Shown: in pieces, positions 1-6,359 of the stretch
How the letters are laid out: every line of letters begins with the position of its first letter
How positions within the stretch are numbered: position 1 is the stretch's first letter
Assembly (NCBI GenBank): GCA_016793585.1
Contig: JAEUJR010000198.1
Location: 1 to 12,093 of the forward strand
Length of the DNA stretch: 12,093 nt
Reading direction: 5' to 3'
Source of the DNA: Archangium sp.
GTDB lineage: Bacteria > Myxococcota > Myxococcia > Myxococcales > Myxococcaceae
The notes under the pieces: model-generated
Seen by the model: the letters and a program-made list of their open reading frames with translations, nothing else
What the model was told of the DNA's origin: nothing
Databases searched by the model: none
Position numbers and translations under genes: made by a program

Positions 1-167
1 CGAACGAGCACGTACACGTGCGCGAGCTCTTCGCCGTAGTGGTGCAGCAACATCGACAACGACACCTTGCCGACGAAGCCGGTGGCGCCCGCGAACAGCA
101 CGCGCTTGCCGGTGAGAATCTTCGTGACGTCGAGGGGTCCGAGCGGGGCAGACGACGGTGAGGCCAT
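1..167 (-). CDS. NAD(P)-binding fatty acyl-CoA reductase / extended SDR family protein, N-terminal fragment
   Basis: This is a partial gene: the reading frame begins at the ATG complementary to 165-167 and runs off the left edge after 55 complete codons. About 20 residues in is a Rossmann nucleotide-binding start, KRVLFAGATGFVGKV, followed by an amphipathic helix (SLSMLLHHYGEEL) and the strand VYVLVR. The TGxxGxxG pattern followed by a 'YVLVR' strand is typical of the NAD-binding_4 (male sterility/fatty acyl-CoA reductase, thioester reductase) group, where an acyl thioester is reduced with NAD(P)H to an aldehyde or alcohol. The substrate cannot be read from this fragment, and an ordinary extended SDR is possible. 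No clear Shine-Dalgarno sequence precedes the ATG. It is divergent from the TPR lipoprotein at 256, with 88 bp between that hold an inverted repeat. Confidence 0.72.
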   Translation of the reverse strand, partial: MASPSSAPLGPLDVTKILTGKRVLFAGATGFVGKVSLSMLLHHYGEELAHVYVLV

Positions 168-223
168 GGGCGGGGCGTGTAGCAGATGGGTGGGCCCTCA
201 AGAACGGGGTCGAAGTGCATGCG

Positions 224-237
224 TGACCGAATGGTCA
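224..237. promoter_or_regulatory. Inverted repeat in divergent intergenic region, candidate operator
   Basis: TGACC (224-228), spacer GAAT, GGTCA (233-237) is a perfect 5-bp dyad in the 88-bp gap between the reductase fragment (minus) and the TPR lipoprotein (plus). TetR-family repressors often bind GACC/GGTC-type dyads like this one, and some control lipid genes. A dyad this short can occur by chance, and no regulator gene is in view. Confidence 0.25.
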
Positions 238-255
238 GCGGTAGCGTGACAGGCG

Positions 256-1026
256 ATGCGGTTCCTGCTTCTGGTTGCCATCGTCGCCTCTGCCTGTGGG
301 CCACGGCTGGCGTTGACGGTGCGGGCTCCGGCGAAGGTGCAGCTGGGCGTGGTGAAGACGGTGGCGGTGCTGACGCACGACTCGCGGCTCGGGCTGGTGA
401 TGCGCGAGCGCGTGCGCCACGACCTCGCCGCCGACTCGCACTTCGTGCTGGTGAAGATGTGCGGTGAGCGCAGCTGCGAGCCCGTCGACGCGTTCGTGCG
501 GCTGTACGAGCGCGACGCCCGGCTGGTGCCGTCGCAGAGCGGGCCGATGATGGCGGTGGTGGTCGACACCGACGTGACCTGGCCCGACGGGCGCGCGCTC
601 ACCCAGCGCCGGGAGCGGAACAGGACGGCCCTCGTCGGAGGCGACGCACCCAACGTGGTGGCCGAGCGGCTGGTGAGTGACATCGCCGGTGAGGTCGCGG
701 CCGAGCTCTTCCACCCACGGCAGACCGAGTGGCTCGTCTTCGACGACGGCGCGCCGTTCAAGCTGGGCATCACCCAGGCGATGGATGGGCGGCTCGCCGA
801 CGCGAAGCGCACCTTCGAGGCGATGATTCTCGCGAACCCGCAGACCGCTGGCGCGTACTTCAACCTCGCCCTGGTGCTCGAGTCGCTCGGTGACGTGCCG
901 GGCGCGCGCACGAACTACGAGAAGGCGGCGACGCTGGTGAACAAGCCCGAGTACGCGCAGGGCCTGGCGGCGTTCGAGCGACGGGTGAAGGCGACGCAGG
1001 CGCTGACGGCTCCGCCGAGCCAGTGA
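256..1026 (+). CDS. TPR-containing lipoprotein (paralogue of the one at 6360-7127)
   Basis: This 256-aa protein has a short signal peptide ending in a lipobox, V-A-S-A-C, with the lipidated Cys at residue 14, so it should be an envelope lipoprotein. Residues about 25-150 form an alpha/beta region beginning with a hydrophobic strand (VKTVAVLTHDS). The order of strands loosely recalls CsgG/DUF6340-like lipoprotein domains; that is a guess. Residues about 170-244 hold one to two TPR units (LADAKRTFEAMILANP and YFNLALVLESLGDVPGARTNYEKA), which normally bind partner proteins. The region 152-244 aligns without gaps to residues 160-252 of the lipoprotein at 6360-7127. The ATG at 256 is chosen because it places the signal peptide correctly; only a weak AGG precedes it. 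No catalytic motif is seen and the function is unknown. Confidence 0.8.
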   Translation: MRFLLLVAIVASACGPRLALTVRAPAKVQLGVVKTVAVLTHDSRLGLVMRERVRHDLAADSHFVLVKMCGERSCEPVDAFVRLYERDARLVPSQSGPMMAVVVDTDVTWPDGRALTQRRERNRTALVGGDAPNVVAERLVSDIAGEVAAELFHPRQTEWLVFDDGAPFKLGITQAMDGRLADAKRTFEAMILANPQTAGAYFNLALVLESLGDVPGARTNYEKAATLVNKPEYAQGLAAFERRVKATQALTAPPSQ

Positions 1027-1037
1027 GCACCAAAGAC

Positions 1038-1054
1038 CTCGGGCCACCGAGTTT
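1038..1054 (+). terminator. Possible weak intrinsic terminator after the TPR lipoprotein
   Basis: CTCGG (1038-1042), loop GCCA, CCGAG (1047-1051), then TTT, starting 11 bp after the lipoprotein stop. The stem is only 5 bp and the T-run only 3, so this is a weak candidate. It lies at the left end of the 209-bp stretch 1027-1235, the largest non-coding gap here. That gap must also hold the promoter of the aldo/keto reductase, but I see no convincing -35/-10 pair. Confidence 0.25.
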
Positions 1055-1235
1055 CCCCGGCGGCCCGATTCCCCCTTCGTGCTGCTGATCGCCTGCCGGC
1101 CCTTTTCTTCGTCACGGACTCGCGGAACCGACCTTCGTTTCCGGGTGCGTCGTGGTCAGGCGAGCCACATTGTGAGTCACCCGCTTCGACGTCTCAACTC
1201 CCAACCTGCCTCGCACCTTGACCGACACTGAACAC

Positions 1236-2138
1236 ATGCATCGACGAATGTTTGGAAAGACTGGCCTCGAGGTGAGCGTGCTCGGCTTCGGTGGCTCCGA
1301 GCTGGGCTTCGACGGCGGCGTGACTGATCAGACCGTCGCCGCGCTGCTTCACCCGGCCATCGACGCGGGCCTGAACGTCATCGACACCGCCTCGGCGTAC
1401 CTCGCGAGTGAGCAGCTGATCGGCCGCGCGCTGGTGGGCCGGCGCGAGAAGGTGAACCTGTTCACGAAGTGCGGGGCGACCGACGGCTTCTCGCGCAGTG
1501 ACTGGAGCGCCCGCGGCATTCGTTCGCAGCTCGAGCAGTCGCTGCGGGCGCTGAAGACCGACCGTGTCGAGCTGCTGCAACTGCATTCGTGTGGCATCGA
1601 CACGCTCGAGCAGGGCGAAGCCATCGACGCGCTCGAGGCGCTCAAGCGTGAAGGCAAGACACGCTTCATCGGCTACTCCGGAGACGGGGACGCCGCGGTG
1701 TGGGCGGTGGCCTGCGGGCGCTTCGATGCGCTGCAGACGAGCATCAACGTGGCTGATCAGCTCGTGCTCGAGCAGGCGCTGCCGCTGGCGGCGAAAGCGT
1801 CGATGGGCGTCATCGCGAAGCGGCCGGTCGCGAACGTCGCGTGGCGCTTCGGCGCCGAGGGGCCCGACGACGGCTACCACTCGAGCTACTGGCGCCGGCT
1901 GCGCACGCTCGACTTCGAGTTCACGAAGCGCCCACTGAAGGAAGCCGTGGGCATCGCGCTGCGCTTCACCGCGTTTCAGCCGGGGCTCTCGACCGCCATC
2001 GTCGGCAGCTCGTCACCCGGTCGCTGGGCCGAGAACGCCGCGCTGCTCGAGCAGGGCCCGCTGCCTGCAGAAGCGCTCACCGCCATTCGCACGCGCTGGA
2101 AGGAGCGCGCGAAGTCAGACTGGGTCGGTCAGCAGTAG
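1236..2138 (+). CDS. Aldo/keto reductase family oxidoreductase
   Basis: This 300-aa protein is a TIM-barrel NADPH-dependent oxidoreductase of the COG0667 type, expected to be cytosolic and to reduce aldehydes or ketones. It opens with the family signature FGKTGLEVSVLGFGGSELG. The catalytic tetrad is complete: Asp50 and Tyr55 (VIDTASAY), Lys78 (LFTKCG) and His117 (LQLHSCG). The C-terminus carries the usual cofactor-binding end (STAIVGSSSPGRWAENAALLE) and the ENAALLEQGPLP segment. A TTG at 1218 would add six residues (TDTEH plus the initiator), but the family normally starts just before the FGKTG strand, so the ATG at 1236 is preferred; the ATG at 1248 is also possible. No strong ribosome-binding site precedes any of the three. 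The stop TAG (2136-2138) directly abuts the stop of the convergent quinone oxidoreductase. The substrate is unknown. Confidence 0.9.
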   Translation: MHRRMFGKTGLEVSVLGFGGSELGFDGGVTDQTVAALLHPAIDAGLNVIDTASAYLASEQLIGRALVGRREKVNLFTKCGATDGFSRSDWSARGIRSQLEQSLRALKTDRVELLQLHSCGIDTLEQGEAIDALEALKREGKTRFIGYSGDGDAAVWAVACGRFDALQTSINVADQLVLEQALPLAAKASMGVIAKRPVANVAWRFGAEGPDDGYHSSYWRRLRTLDFEFTKRPLKEAVGIALRFTAFQPGLSTAIVGSSSPGRWAENAALLEQGPLPAEALTAIRTRWKERAKSDWVGQQ

Positions 2139-3131
2139 TCAGCCGAGCTCGACGACGACCTTGCCGACGGCCTCACGCGACTCGAGGTGCGCGAGCGCGT
2201 TGAGCAGCTGCTCGAACGAGAAGCGCTTCGGGTCGATGACGGGCGCGACGAGGCCCTTCGTGAACAGCTCGCACAGCCGCTCGTGCGCCGCCGCCACCTT
2301 CTTGGGCGCGACGAACTTGTACATGCCCCACTGCAGGCCGACGACCGACGCGGTCTTCAGCAGCAGCCGGTTCACCGCCACCGTGGGAATCACGCCGCTC
2401 GCGAAGCCGATGACCAGCAGCCGCCCTTCGAACGCCAGCACCTTCGTCGACTTGTCGAACGTCTCTCCGCCGATGGGGTCGTAGATGACGTCTGCGCCGC
2501 GGCCCTCGGTGAGCGACTTCACCCGCTCGACGAAGTCTTCGGTGCGGGTGTCGATGACGTCGTCGGCGCCGCACTGCTTCGCGACCGCGACCTTCGCCGC
2601 TCCGCCCGCCGTCGCGATGACCCGCGCGCCCAGCGCCTTGCCCAGCTGCACCGCCGCCGTTCCGACGCCGCCCGCCGCGCCGTGCACCAGCAGCGTCTCG
2701 CCCGGCTGCAGGTGCGCGCGGTGGTCGAGGCCGAAGAGCGACGTCTGATACGTGACGTGAAACGCTGCGGCCTGCGCGTTCGACATGCCGTCGGGCACGG
2801 GCAAGAGGAACGCATCGGGGTACACGCCGCGCTCGGTGAAGGCGCCGTTGACGAGGCTGATGGAGACGCGCTGGCCCACGCGAAACCGGCTGCCGGGCCC
2901 CGCAGCCTCGACGACGCCCATCGCCTCCATGCCGGGCACCGCGGGCAGCTCGGGCTTCACCTGGTACTTCCCGGCGACCAGCAGCAGGTCGGGGAAGTTG
3001 AGCGCCACCGCCTTCACGGCGACCAGACACTCGGCCTGTTGTGGCGCAGGGAGCGGCGGCTGCGACGTCAGCGCAAGCACCTCACCGAAGGGCCCGAAGC
3101 GGTCGAACGTCCACGCGCGGTGCGTCGTCAC
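2139..3131 (-). CDS. NADPH:quinone oxidoreductase family protein (zinc-free MDR)
   Basis: This 330-aa protein belongs to the medium-chain dehydrogenase/reductase superfamily, quinone oxidoreductase branch. Residues 1-120 form the GroES-like substrate domain (ALNFPDLLLVAGKY and LPAVPGMEAMGVVEAAG). Residues about 125-270 form the Rossmann domain with the NADPH loop HGAAGGVG at 150-157 and the helix TAAVQLGKALGARVIATAGG. The Cys/His ligands of zinc alcohol dehydrogenases are absent, as expected for this branch. The family transfers hydride from NADPH to quinones or enones; the substrate here is unknown. Translation starts at a GTG whose first bases overlap the TGA of the upstream TPR lipoprotein gene (GTGA, 3128-3131), preceded by the purine-rich GGAGAGAG. 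Coupling a soluble reductase to two lipoprotein genes is an odd pairing. Confidence 0.9.
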   Translation of the reverse strand: MTTHRAWTFDRFGPFGEVLALTSQPPLPAPQQAECLVAVKAVALNFPDLLLVAGKYQVKPELPAVPGMEAMGVVEAAGPGSRFRVGQRVSISLVNGAFTERGVYPDAFLLPVPDGMSNAQAAAFHVTYQTSLFGLDHRAHLQPGETLLVHGAAGGVGTAAVQLGKALGARVIATAGGAAKVAVAKQCGADDVIDTRTEDFVERVKSLTEGRGADVIYDPIGGETFDKSTKVLAFEGRLLVIGFASGVIPTVAVNRLLLKTASVVGLQWGMYKFVAPKKVAAAHERLCELFTKGLVAPVIDPKRFSFEQLLNALAHLESREAVGKVVVELG

Positions 3132-4135
3132 AGGCTGCTCTCTCCATGCGGCGTGGTCGGCGCGGCCTTCTTCGGCGCGGCCCCGGGCTCGTTGAACTTC
3201 TCTTCTCGCGCGGCTTCTTCTTTCGACGCGCCCACAGCTTCGGCCGACGTCTTCGGCAAGACGAGCGGCTGCCCACCTTCACCGACGGCCGCGCCCGGCA
3301 CGCCCCAGTCGAAGGCCTTCATCGGGTCGCCCACCGTCTCGGGCGTCGTCGCGCGAAGGTGCGCCCGCACGCGCGCGATGGCCGTCTGCACCACCTTCGG
3401 GTCGGGGTGCGTCTTGAGCGACTCGACCCAGTACTCGATGGCCTTCTCACCTTCGCCCTGGTCGACCTTGAGCCGCCCGAGCTCGACGAGCGCGTGCGCC
3501 CGCAGCGGAGAGTCGGGGAAGCGCTCGATGAGCTCCTGGTACGCGCGCTGGGCCTCGACGCGGCGCCCCTCCATCATCGAGAGCGCCTGCCCCTTGAGGT
3601 ACAGCGCGTCGTCGACCCACGCGCTCGCTTCGTACTTTCGCGCCACCACGTCGGCCTCGATGGTGACCTGCTGGTAGTCGCGCAGCTCGAAGTAGAGCGT
3701 CGCCACCTCGTACGCGAGCTCGGCAGACTGCGGCGGGTTGCGGGCGAGCGCCGCGGTGAGCTCGGCGATGGCCGCTCGAATGTCGCGGAACTCGTGCCGC
3801 AACAGCTCGGCGAGGTGCAGCCGCCCCTCCATCGTCTCGGGCGCCTCGGGGCAGGTGGTGATGAGCTCGCGGTACACCTCGACGGCGCGCTTCGGGTCGT
3901 GCAGCTCGAAGGCGTAGATGTCGGCCGCGCCACGCAGCGCCCGCGCGCGGTAGAGCGAGACTTCGGGGCCCGTGTGCCGCTCGAGCGCGTCGAGGGCCAG
4001 CTTGTATTCGCTCAGCGCGATCTCGGGCTTGCGCTCGAACAGCGCGGTGCGGGCCGACTCGAGGTGCGTCGGGGCGTCGTTGCGTTTGCAGGCGCTCCAG
4101 AAGAGCGCGAGCACGAGGGGCAGCGCGCGCGTCAC
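3128..4135 (-). CDS. TPR-repeat lipoprotein (BamD/YfiO-like repeats)
   Basis: The likely product is 335 aa, from a GTG at 4135. A hydrophobic signal segment (RALPLVLALFWSAC) ends in a lipobox-like site with Cys16; Trp at position -3 is unusual. About six TPR-like helical pairs follow between residues 24 and 245. The clearest are DALYLKGQALSMMEG with RAYQELIERFPDSP (about 176-210) and LRAHALVELGRLKVDQGEGEKAIEYW (about 211-236), which resemble BamD/YfiO and CpoB/YbgF repeats. Residues about 265-335 are an Ala/Pro/Glu-rich, probably disordered tail. Upstream in-frame codons as far as 4354 are only a shadow of the small lipoprotein gene; the GTG start is supported by a GGAG 7 nt before it and by the signal peptide beginning exactly there. 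It overlaps the genes on both sides by GTGA. It is probably a periplasm-facing scaffold, but it is not necessarily BamD. Confidence 0.85.
   Translation of the reverse strand: MTRALPLVLALFWSACKRNDAPTHLESARTALFERKPEIALSEYKLALDALERHTGPEVSLYRARALRGAADIYAFELHDPKRAVEVYRELITTCPEAPETMEGRLHLAELLRHEFRDIRAAIAELTAALARNPPQSAELAYEVATLYFELRDYQQVTIEADVVARKYEASAWVDDALYLKGQALSMMEGRRVEAQRAYQELIERFPDSPLRAHALVELGRLKVDQGEGEKAIEYWVESLKTHPDPKVVQTAIARVRAHLRATTPETVGDPMKAFDWGVPGAAVGEGGQPLVLPKTSAEAVGASKEEAAREEKFNEPGAAPKKAAPTTPHGESSL
3138..3145 (-). promoter_or_regulatory. Ribosome-binding site fixing the GTG start of the quinone oxidoreductase
   Basis: On the minus strand GGAGAGAG ends 6 nt before the GTG at 3131. It lies inside the end of the upstream TPR lipoprotein gene. 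A nearby ATG is out of frame, so the GTG is the only well-placed start. Confidence 0.6.
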
Positions 4136-4365
4136 CTGCAGGCTCCGGGCACCCAGCGCACGCAGACGTTGTTCTCGCAGCCCAGGCACTCGTAGAGCCG
4201 GTCTTGCGTCTGGGTGCAGGTGAGCACGCCCTCTTCGCTGGGGCAGTCGGTCGGCCGCACGCACGTGATGGTGCCACCGTCGGGGCGCGCGAGGGGCTGG
4301 GGCTGCGGGCAGGGGAAACACCCCGCGCCCACCACCATCGCCATCGCCAGCCACAGGCTCCGCAT
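4132..4365 (-). CDS. Small cysteine-rich lipoprotein
   Basis: This is a 77-aa protein that I do not recognise as a named family. A signal peptide (MRSLWLAMAMVVGAGC) ends in a lipobox with Cys16. The 61 residues after it contain eight further cysteines (19, 35, 41, 50, 60, 63, 68, 76), including ECLGCENNVC, suggesting a small disulfide-rich exported domain; metal binding is an alternative. Small lipoproteins with C-x-n-C patterns of this kind are common in myxobacteria. The frame is open further upstream to 4431, but the ATG at 4365 puts the signal peptide at the N-terminus and has a GAGG 6 nt before it. Its TGA overlaps the GTG of the TPR lipoprotein, so it leads a three-gene unit. Its promoter should lie in the 75-bp gap shared with the divergent ATPase gene. 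Confidence 0.78.
   Translation of the reverse strand: MRSLWLAMAMVVGAGCFPCPQPQPLARPDGGTITCVRPTDCPSEEGVLTCTQTQDRLYECLGCENNVCVRWVPGACR
4143..4146 (-). promoter_or_regulatory. Ribosome-binding site fixing the GTG start of the TPR lipoprotein
   Basis: GGAG on the minus strand, separated by CCTGCAG (7 nt) from the GTG at 4135. It lies inside the 3' end of the small lipoprotein gene, whose TGA overlaps the GTG. This rejects the much longer frame open to 4354. Confidence 0.65.
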
Positions 4366-4371
4366 CGGGCG

Positions 4372-4375
4372 CCTC
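4372..4375 (-). promoter_or_regulatory. Ribosome-binding site for the small lipoprotein
   Basis: GAGG on the minus strand, 6 nt (CGCCCG) before the ATG at 4365. It sits in the 75-bp divergent gap 4366-4440. The gap is very GC-rich and shows no recognisable promoter boxes, although it must drive transcription both ways. Confidence 0.55.
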
Positions 4376-4440
4376 GTAGCACGGGCGTCGGAGCTGGGGG
4401 AAAGCGGGCGTACCCCGGCGGGCCGTGGCACGATGCGGGG

Positions 4441-5934
4441 GTGGAGACCGTCTCCCGCGCCCTGCTCGCGCTCTCGCTGCTGGCCATCAGCCTCATCGTC
4501 CTCTCGTTGACGCTGCCCGACGTGGGCGGCCTCGGCCCGCCCCCTTCCGCCGAGGCCTCGAGCAGCCTGGTGCTCTCGTCGGTGACCCAGCCCCTCGTGG
4601 TGGGCGCCCTCGTGCTGGCGGGGCTGCTGCTGGTGCTGAGCTTCGGCGCCGGCCAGGCCTCACGGCCGCTGAGCTCGGCCGTCTCACCGCGCCTCGACCC
4701 GCTGCCGGCGCTGGCCGCGTCACCGCAGCGCCTCGCCCTCACGCGCGCCGCCTTCTCCACCGCCCTCACGCCCAGCTCGTCGGGCGAGCAGGTGCTCGAC
4801 GTGCTGCTCGAAGGCGCCGCGCGCTGCCTCGCCAGCGACATTCACGTGCAGCCCACCGACCTGGGCGCCGAGGTGGCGTTTCGCGTCGACGGCCAGCTCG
4901 AGCCGGTGGCGACGCTGACGCCGCAGGTGCTCACCTCGCTCATCAACCGCCTCAAGGTGGTGGCGAAGCTCGTGCACTACAAGAGCGACGCACCCCAGGA
5001 CGGGCAGTTCAGCCAACCGCTCAGCGATGGGCAGGTCGAGGTTCGCCTGTCGTTGTTGCCCACGCAGCACGGAGAGAAAGCCGTGCTGCGCCTCACCGGC
5101 CTCGGCCGAAAGCTGCCGACGCTCGACGACCTCGGCCTCGACGCGAAGGTGCGCAGCCAGCTCGAGCGCTTCCTCCAGCGGCCGCAGGGGCTCATCTTCT
5201 TCACGGGCCCGACGGGCAGCGGCAAGACGACGAGCATCTATGGCGCGCTGAGGCACCTGCAGGCGACGCGGCTGGGCAACGCGCAGATCGCCACCATCGA
5301 AGACCCCATCGAGCTGAGCCTGCCCAACGCGGCGCAGACGCAGGTGAACCGGGCCGCCGGGCTCGACTTCGCCTCGGGCCTGCGCGCGATTCTGCGCCAG
5401 GACCCGAACATCATCGTGGTGGGCGAGATTCGAGACGCCGAGACGGCCGGCATCGCGATTCAGGCGGGGCTCACCGGGCACCTCATTCTCACCACCGTGC
5501 ACGCCGACTCGTCGGCGGGCGTCTTCAACCGCCTGCTCGAGATCGGCGTCGAGCCGTCGATTCTCGCGTCGGTGTCGCTGGCGAGCATCTCGCAGCGCCT
5601 CGTGCGCAAGCTGTGCCCCTCGTGCCGCGCGCCCGTGGCGCCCACCACCGAGCAGGCCGCGAGGCTCGCCGCCGAGGGCCTCGGCACCAGCGCGTTCTAC
5701 CGGTCGGCCGGGTGTGAGGCCTGCGGCGGCTCGGGCTTCATCGGGCGCGTCGCGGTGTTCGAGGTGCTCGAGATGTCGACGTCGCTGCGCGAAGCGCTCC
5801 GGTCGTCGCCGAGCACGCAGGCGTTGCTCGAGCTCGCCAGACGGGAAGGCACCGTGCCGCTGTTTCACGCCGCCGTGCAGTGCGCCGCAGACGGTCTGAC
5901 GACGCTCGACGAAGCGTTCCGGGTGGCAGGGTGA
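4441..5934 (+). CDS. Membrane-anchored GspE/PilB-type secretion ATPase
   Basis: This 497-aa protein is a type II secretion/type IV pilus assembly-family ATPase. Two hydrophobic segments come first (residues about 7-25 and 51-70), joined by a short polar loop with Asp27 and Glu38. The conserved N2E-like part starts at ASDIHVQP (131-138). Catalytic motifs are all intact: Walker A GPTGSGKT (256-263), Asp box TIEDPIE (285-291), Walker B IIVVGEIRDAET with Glu329, and His box HLILTTVHAD (347-356). A CxxC pair (392/395) and a second CxxC (425/428) form the usual zinc-binding tetracysteine. The N1E domain that docks GspE on GspL is absent, and the two helices stand in its place. The frame is open back to 4204, but that region is antisense to the small lipoprotein. 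GTG 4441 is the best start, though its ribosome-binding site is weak. No pilin or GspF/PilC gene is nearby. Confidence 0.9.
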   Translation: METVSRALLALSLLAISLIVLSLTLPDVGGLGPPPSAEASSSLVLSSVTQPLVVGALVLAGLLLVLSFGAGQASRPLSSAVSPRLDPLPALAASPQRLALTRAAFSTALTPSSSGEQVLDVLLEGAARCLASDIHVQPTDLGAEVAFRVDGQLEPVATLTPQVLTSLINRLKVVAKLVHYKSDAPQDGQFSQPLSDGQVEVRLSLLPTQHGEKAVLRLTGLGRKLPTLDDLGLDAKVRSQLERFLQRPQGLIFFTGPTGSGKTTSIYGALRHLQATRLGNAQIATIEDPIELSLPNAAQTQVNRAAGLDFASGLRAILRQDPNIIVVGEIRDAETAGIAIQAGLTGHLILTTVHADSSAGVFNRLLEIGVEPSILASVSLASISQRLVRKLCPSCRAPVAPTTEQAARLAAEGLGTSAFYRSAGCEACGGSGFIGRVAVFEVLEMSTSLREALRSSPSTQALLELARREGTVPLFHAAVQCAADGLTTLDEAFRVAG

Positions 5935-6338
5935 GCGCGCCCTTCTCACGCAGTGCGGTGCTGAGGCTCGCCGCGGCGGTGCTCGCCTTCGCGGCCACGC
6001 TCGCGGTCGCGATTCCCGTGGTGAACGCGCGCCTCTCGAAGCGCGCCGGCGCCGAGCCCACCAACGTCATCATCGCGCCGTCGCAAGGAGACGGCGTCAC
6101 CCTCACGCCCGGGCCGGGGCGGCTGCTCTTCGTCGACTCGTCACCCGACGGCGCGAAGGTGAAGGTGAAGGGCGAGCTCGTCGGCACCACGCCCTGGTCC
6201 TCCGACTGGAGCTGCACCGAGGGAGAGCGCGTGCCCGTCGTCGTCGAGCGCCAGGGGTACCAGCCCCACACCGACGTGGTGGCCTGTCAGCAGGGCACCA
6301 CGCGGGTCGCCGTCACGCTCGAACGTGCGAAGCGCTGA
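5931..6338 (+). CDS. PEGA-domain membrane protein
   Basis: This 135-aa protein has one hydrophobic segment (about residues 10-32) followed by a short linker and a PEGA domain (about 64-132). The PEGA core is recognisable: SSPDGAKVKVKGELVGTTPW, then a beta-rich region (VPVVVERQGYQPHTDVVACQ) ending in VAVTLE. PEGA domains are surface-layer-like beta folds, usually outside the cytoplasm, and thought to bind proteins or carbohydrates. Two cysteines (95 and 119) could form a disulfide, which fits an extracytoplasmic location. The start is the GTG at 5931, overlapping the TGA of the ATPase gene (GTGA). Earlier in-frame codons lie inside the ATPase gene. Tight coupling implies the two products are needed together, with this one perhaps acting as the periplasmic arm of the ATPase. 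Confidence 0.85.
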   Translation: MSAPFSRSAVLRLAAAVLAFAATLAVAIPVVNARLSKRAGAEPTNVIIAPSQGDGVTLTPGPGRLLFVDSSPDGAKVKVKGELVGTTPWSSDWSCTEGERVPVVVERQGYQPHTDVVACQQGTTRVAVTLERAKR

Positions 6339-6359
6339 CCGTGTGGTGAAGTCGGCCGT

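Noticed and set aside
1027..1235. Search for a small gene or RNA in the largest gap
   Set aside because: No ORF with start, ribosome-binding site and plausible composition, and no strong secondary structure beyond a weak 5-bp stem near its start.
2187..3677. 496-aa plus-strand open frame opposite the quinone reductase and TPR lipoprotein
   Set aside because: Shadow frame: Arg/His-rich, no motif, and overlaps two genes with clear family signatures.
3128..4354. Longer 408-aa version of the TPR lipoprotein starting at 4354
   Set aside because: The extra 73 residues are an Arg/His/Pro-rich shadow of the small lipoprotein gene. The GTG at 4135 has a ribosome-binding site and begins a signal peptide.
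4204..4440. N-terminal extension of the secretion ATPase back to 4204
   Set aside because: It is antisense to the small lipoprotein gene, lacks any domain, and would bury the predicted membrane helices behind 79 biased residues.
4720..5949. 409-aa open frame on the minus strand opposite the ATPase gene
   Set aside because: It is antisense to a gene with every GspE motif, has Arg/Ala/His-rich low-complexity composition, and arises from the high third-position GC bias.
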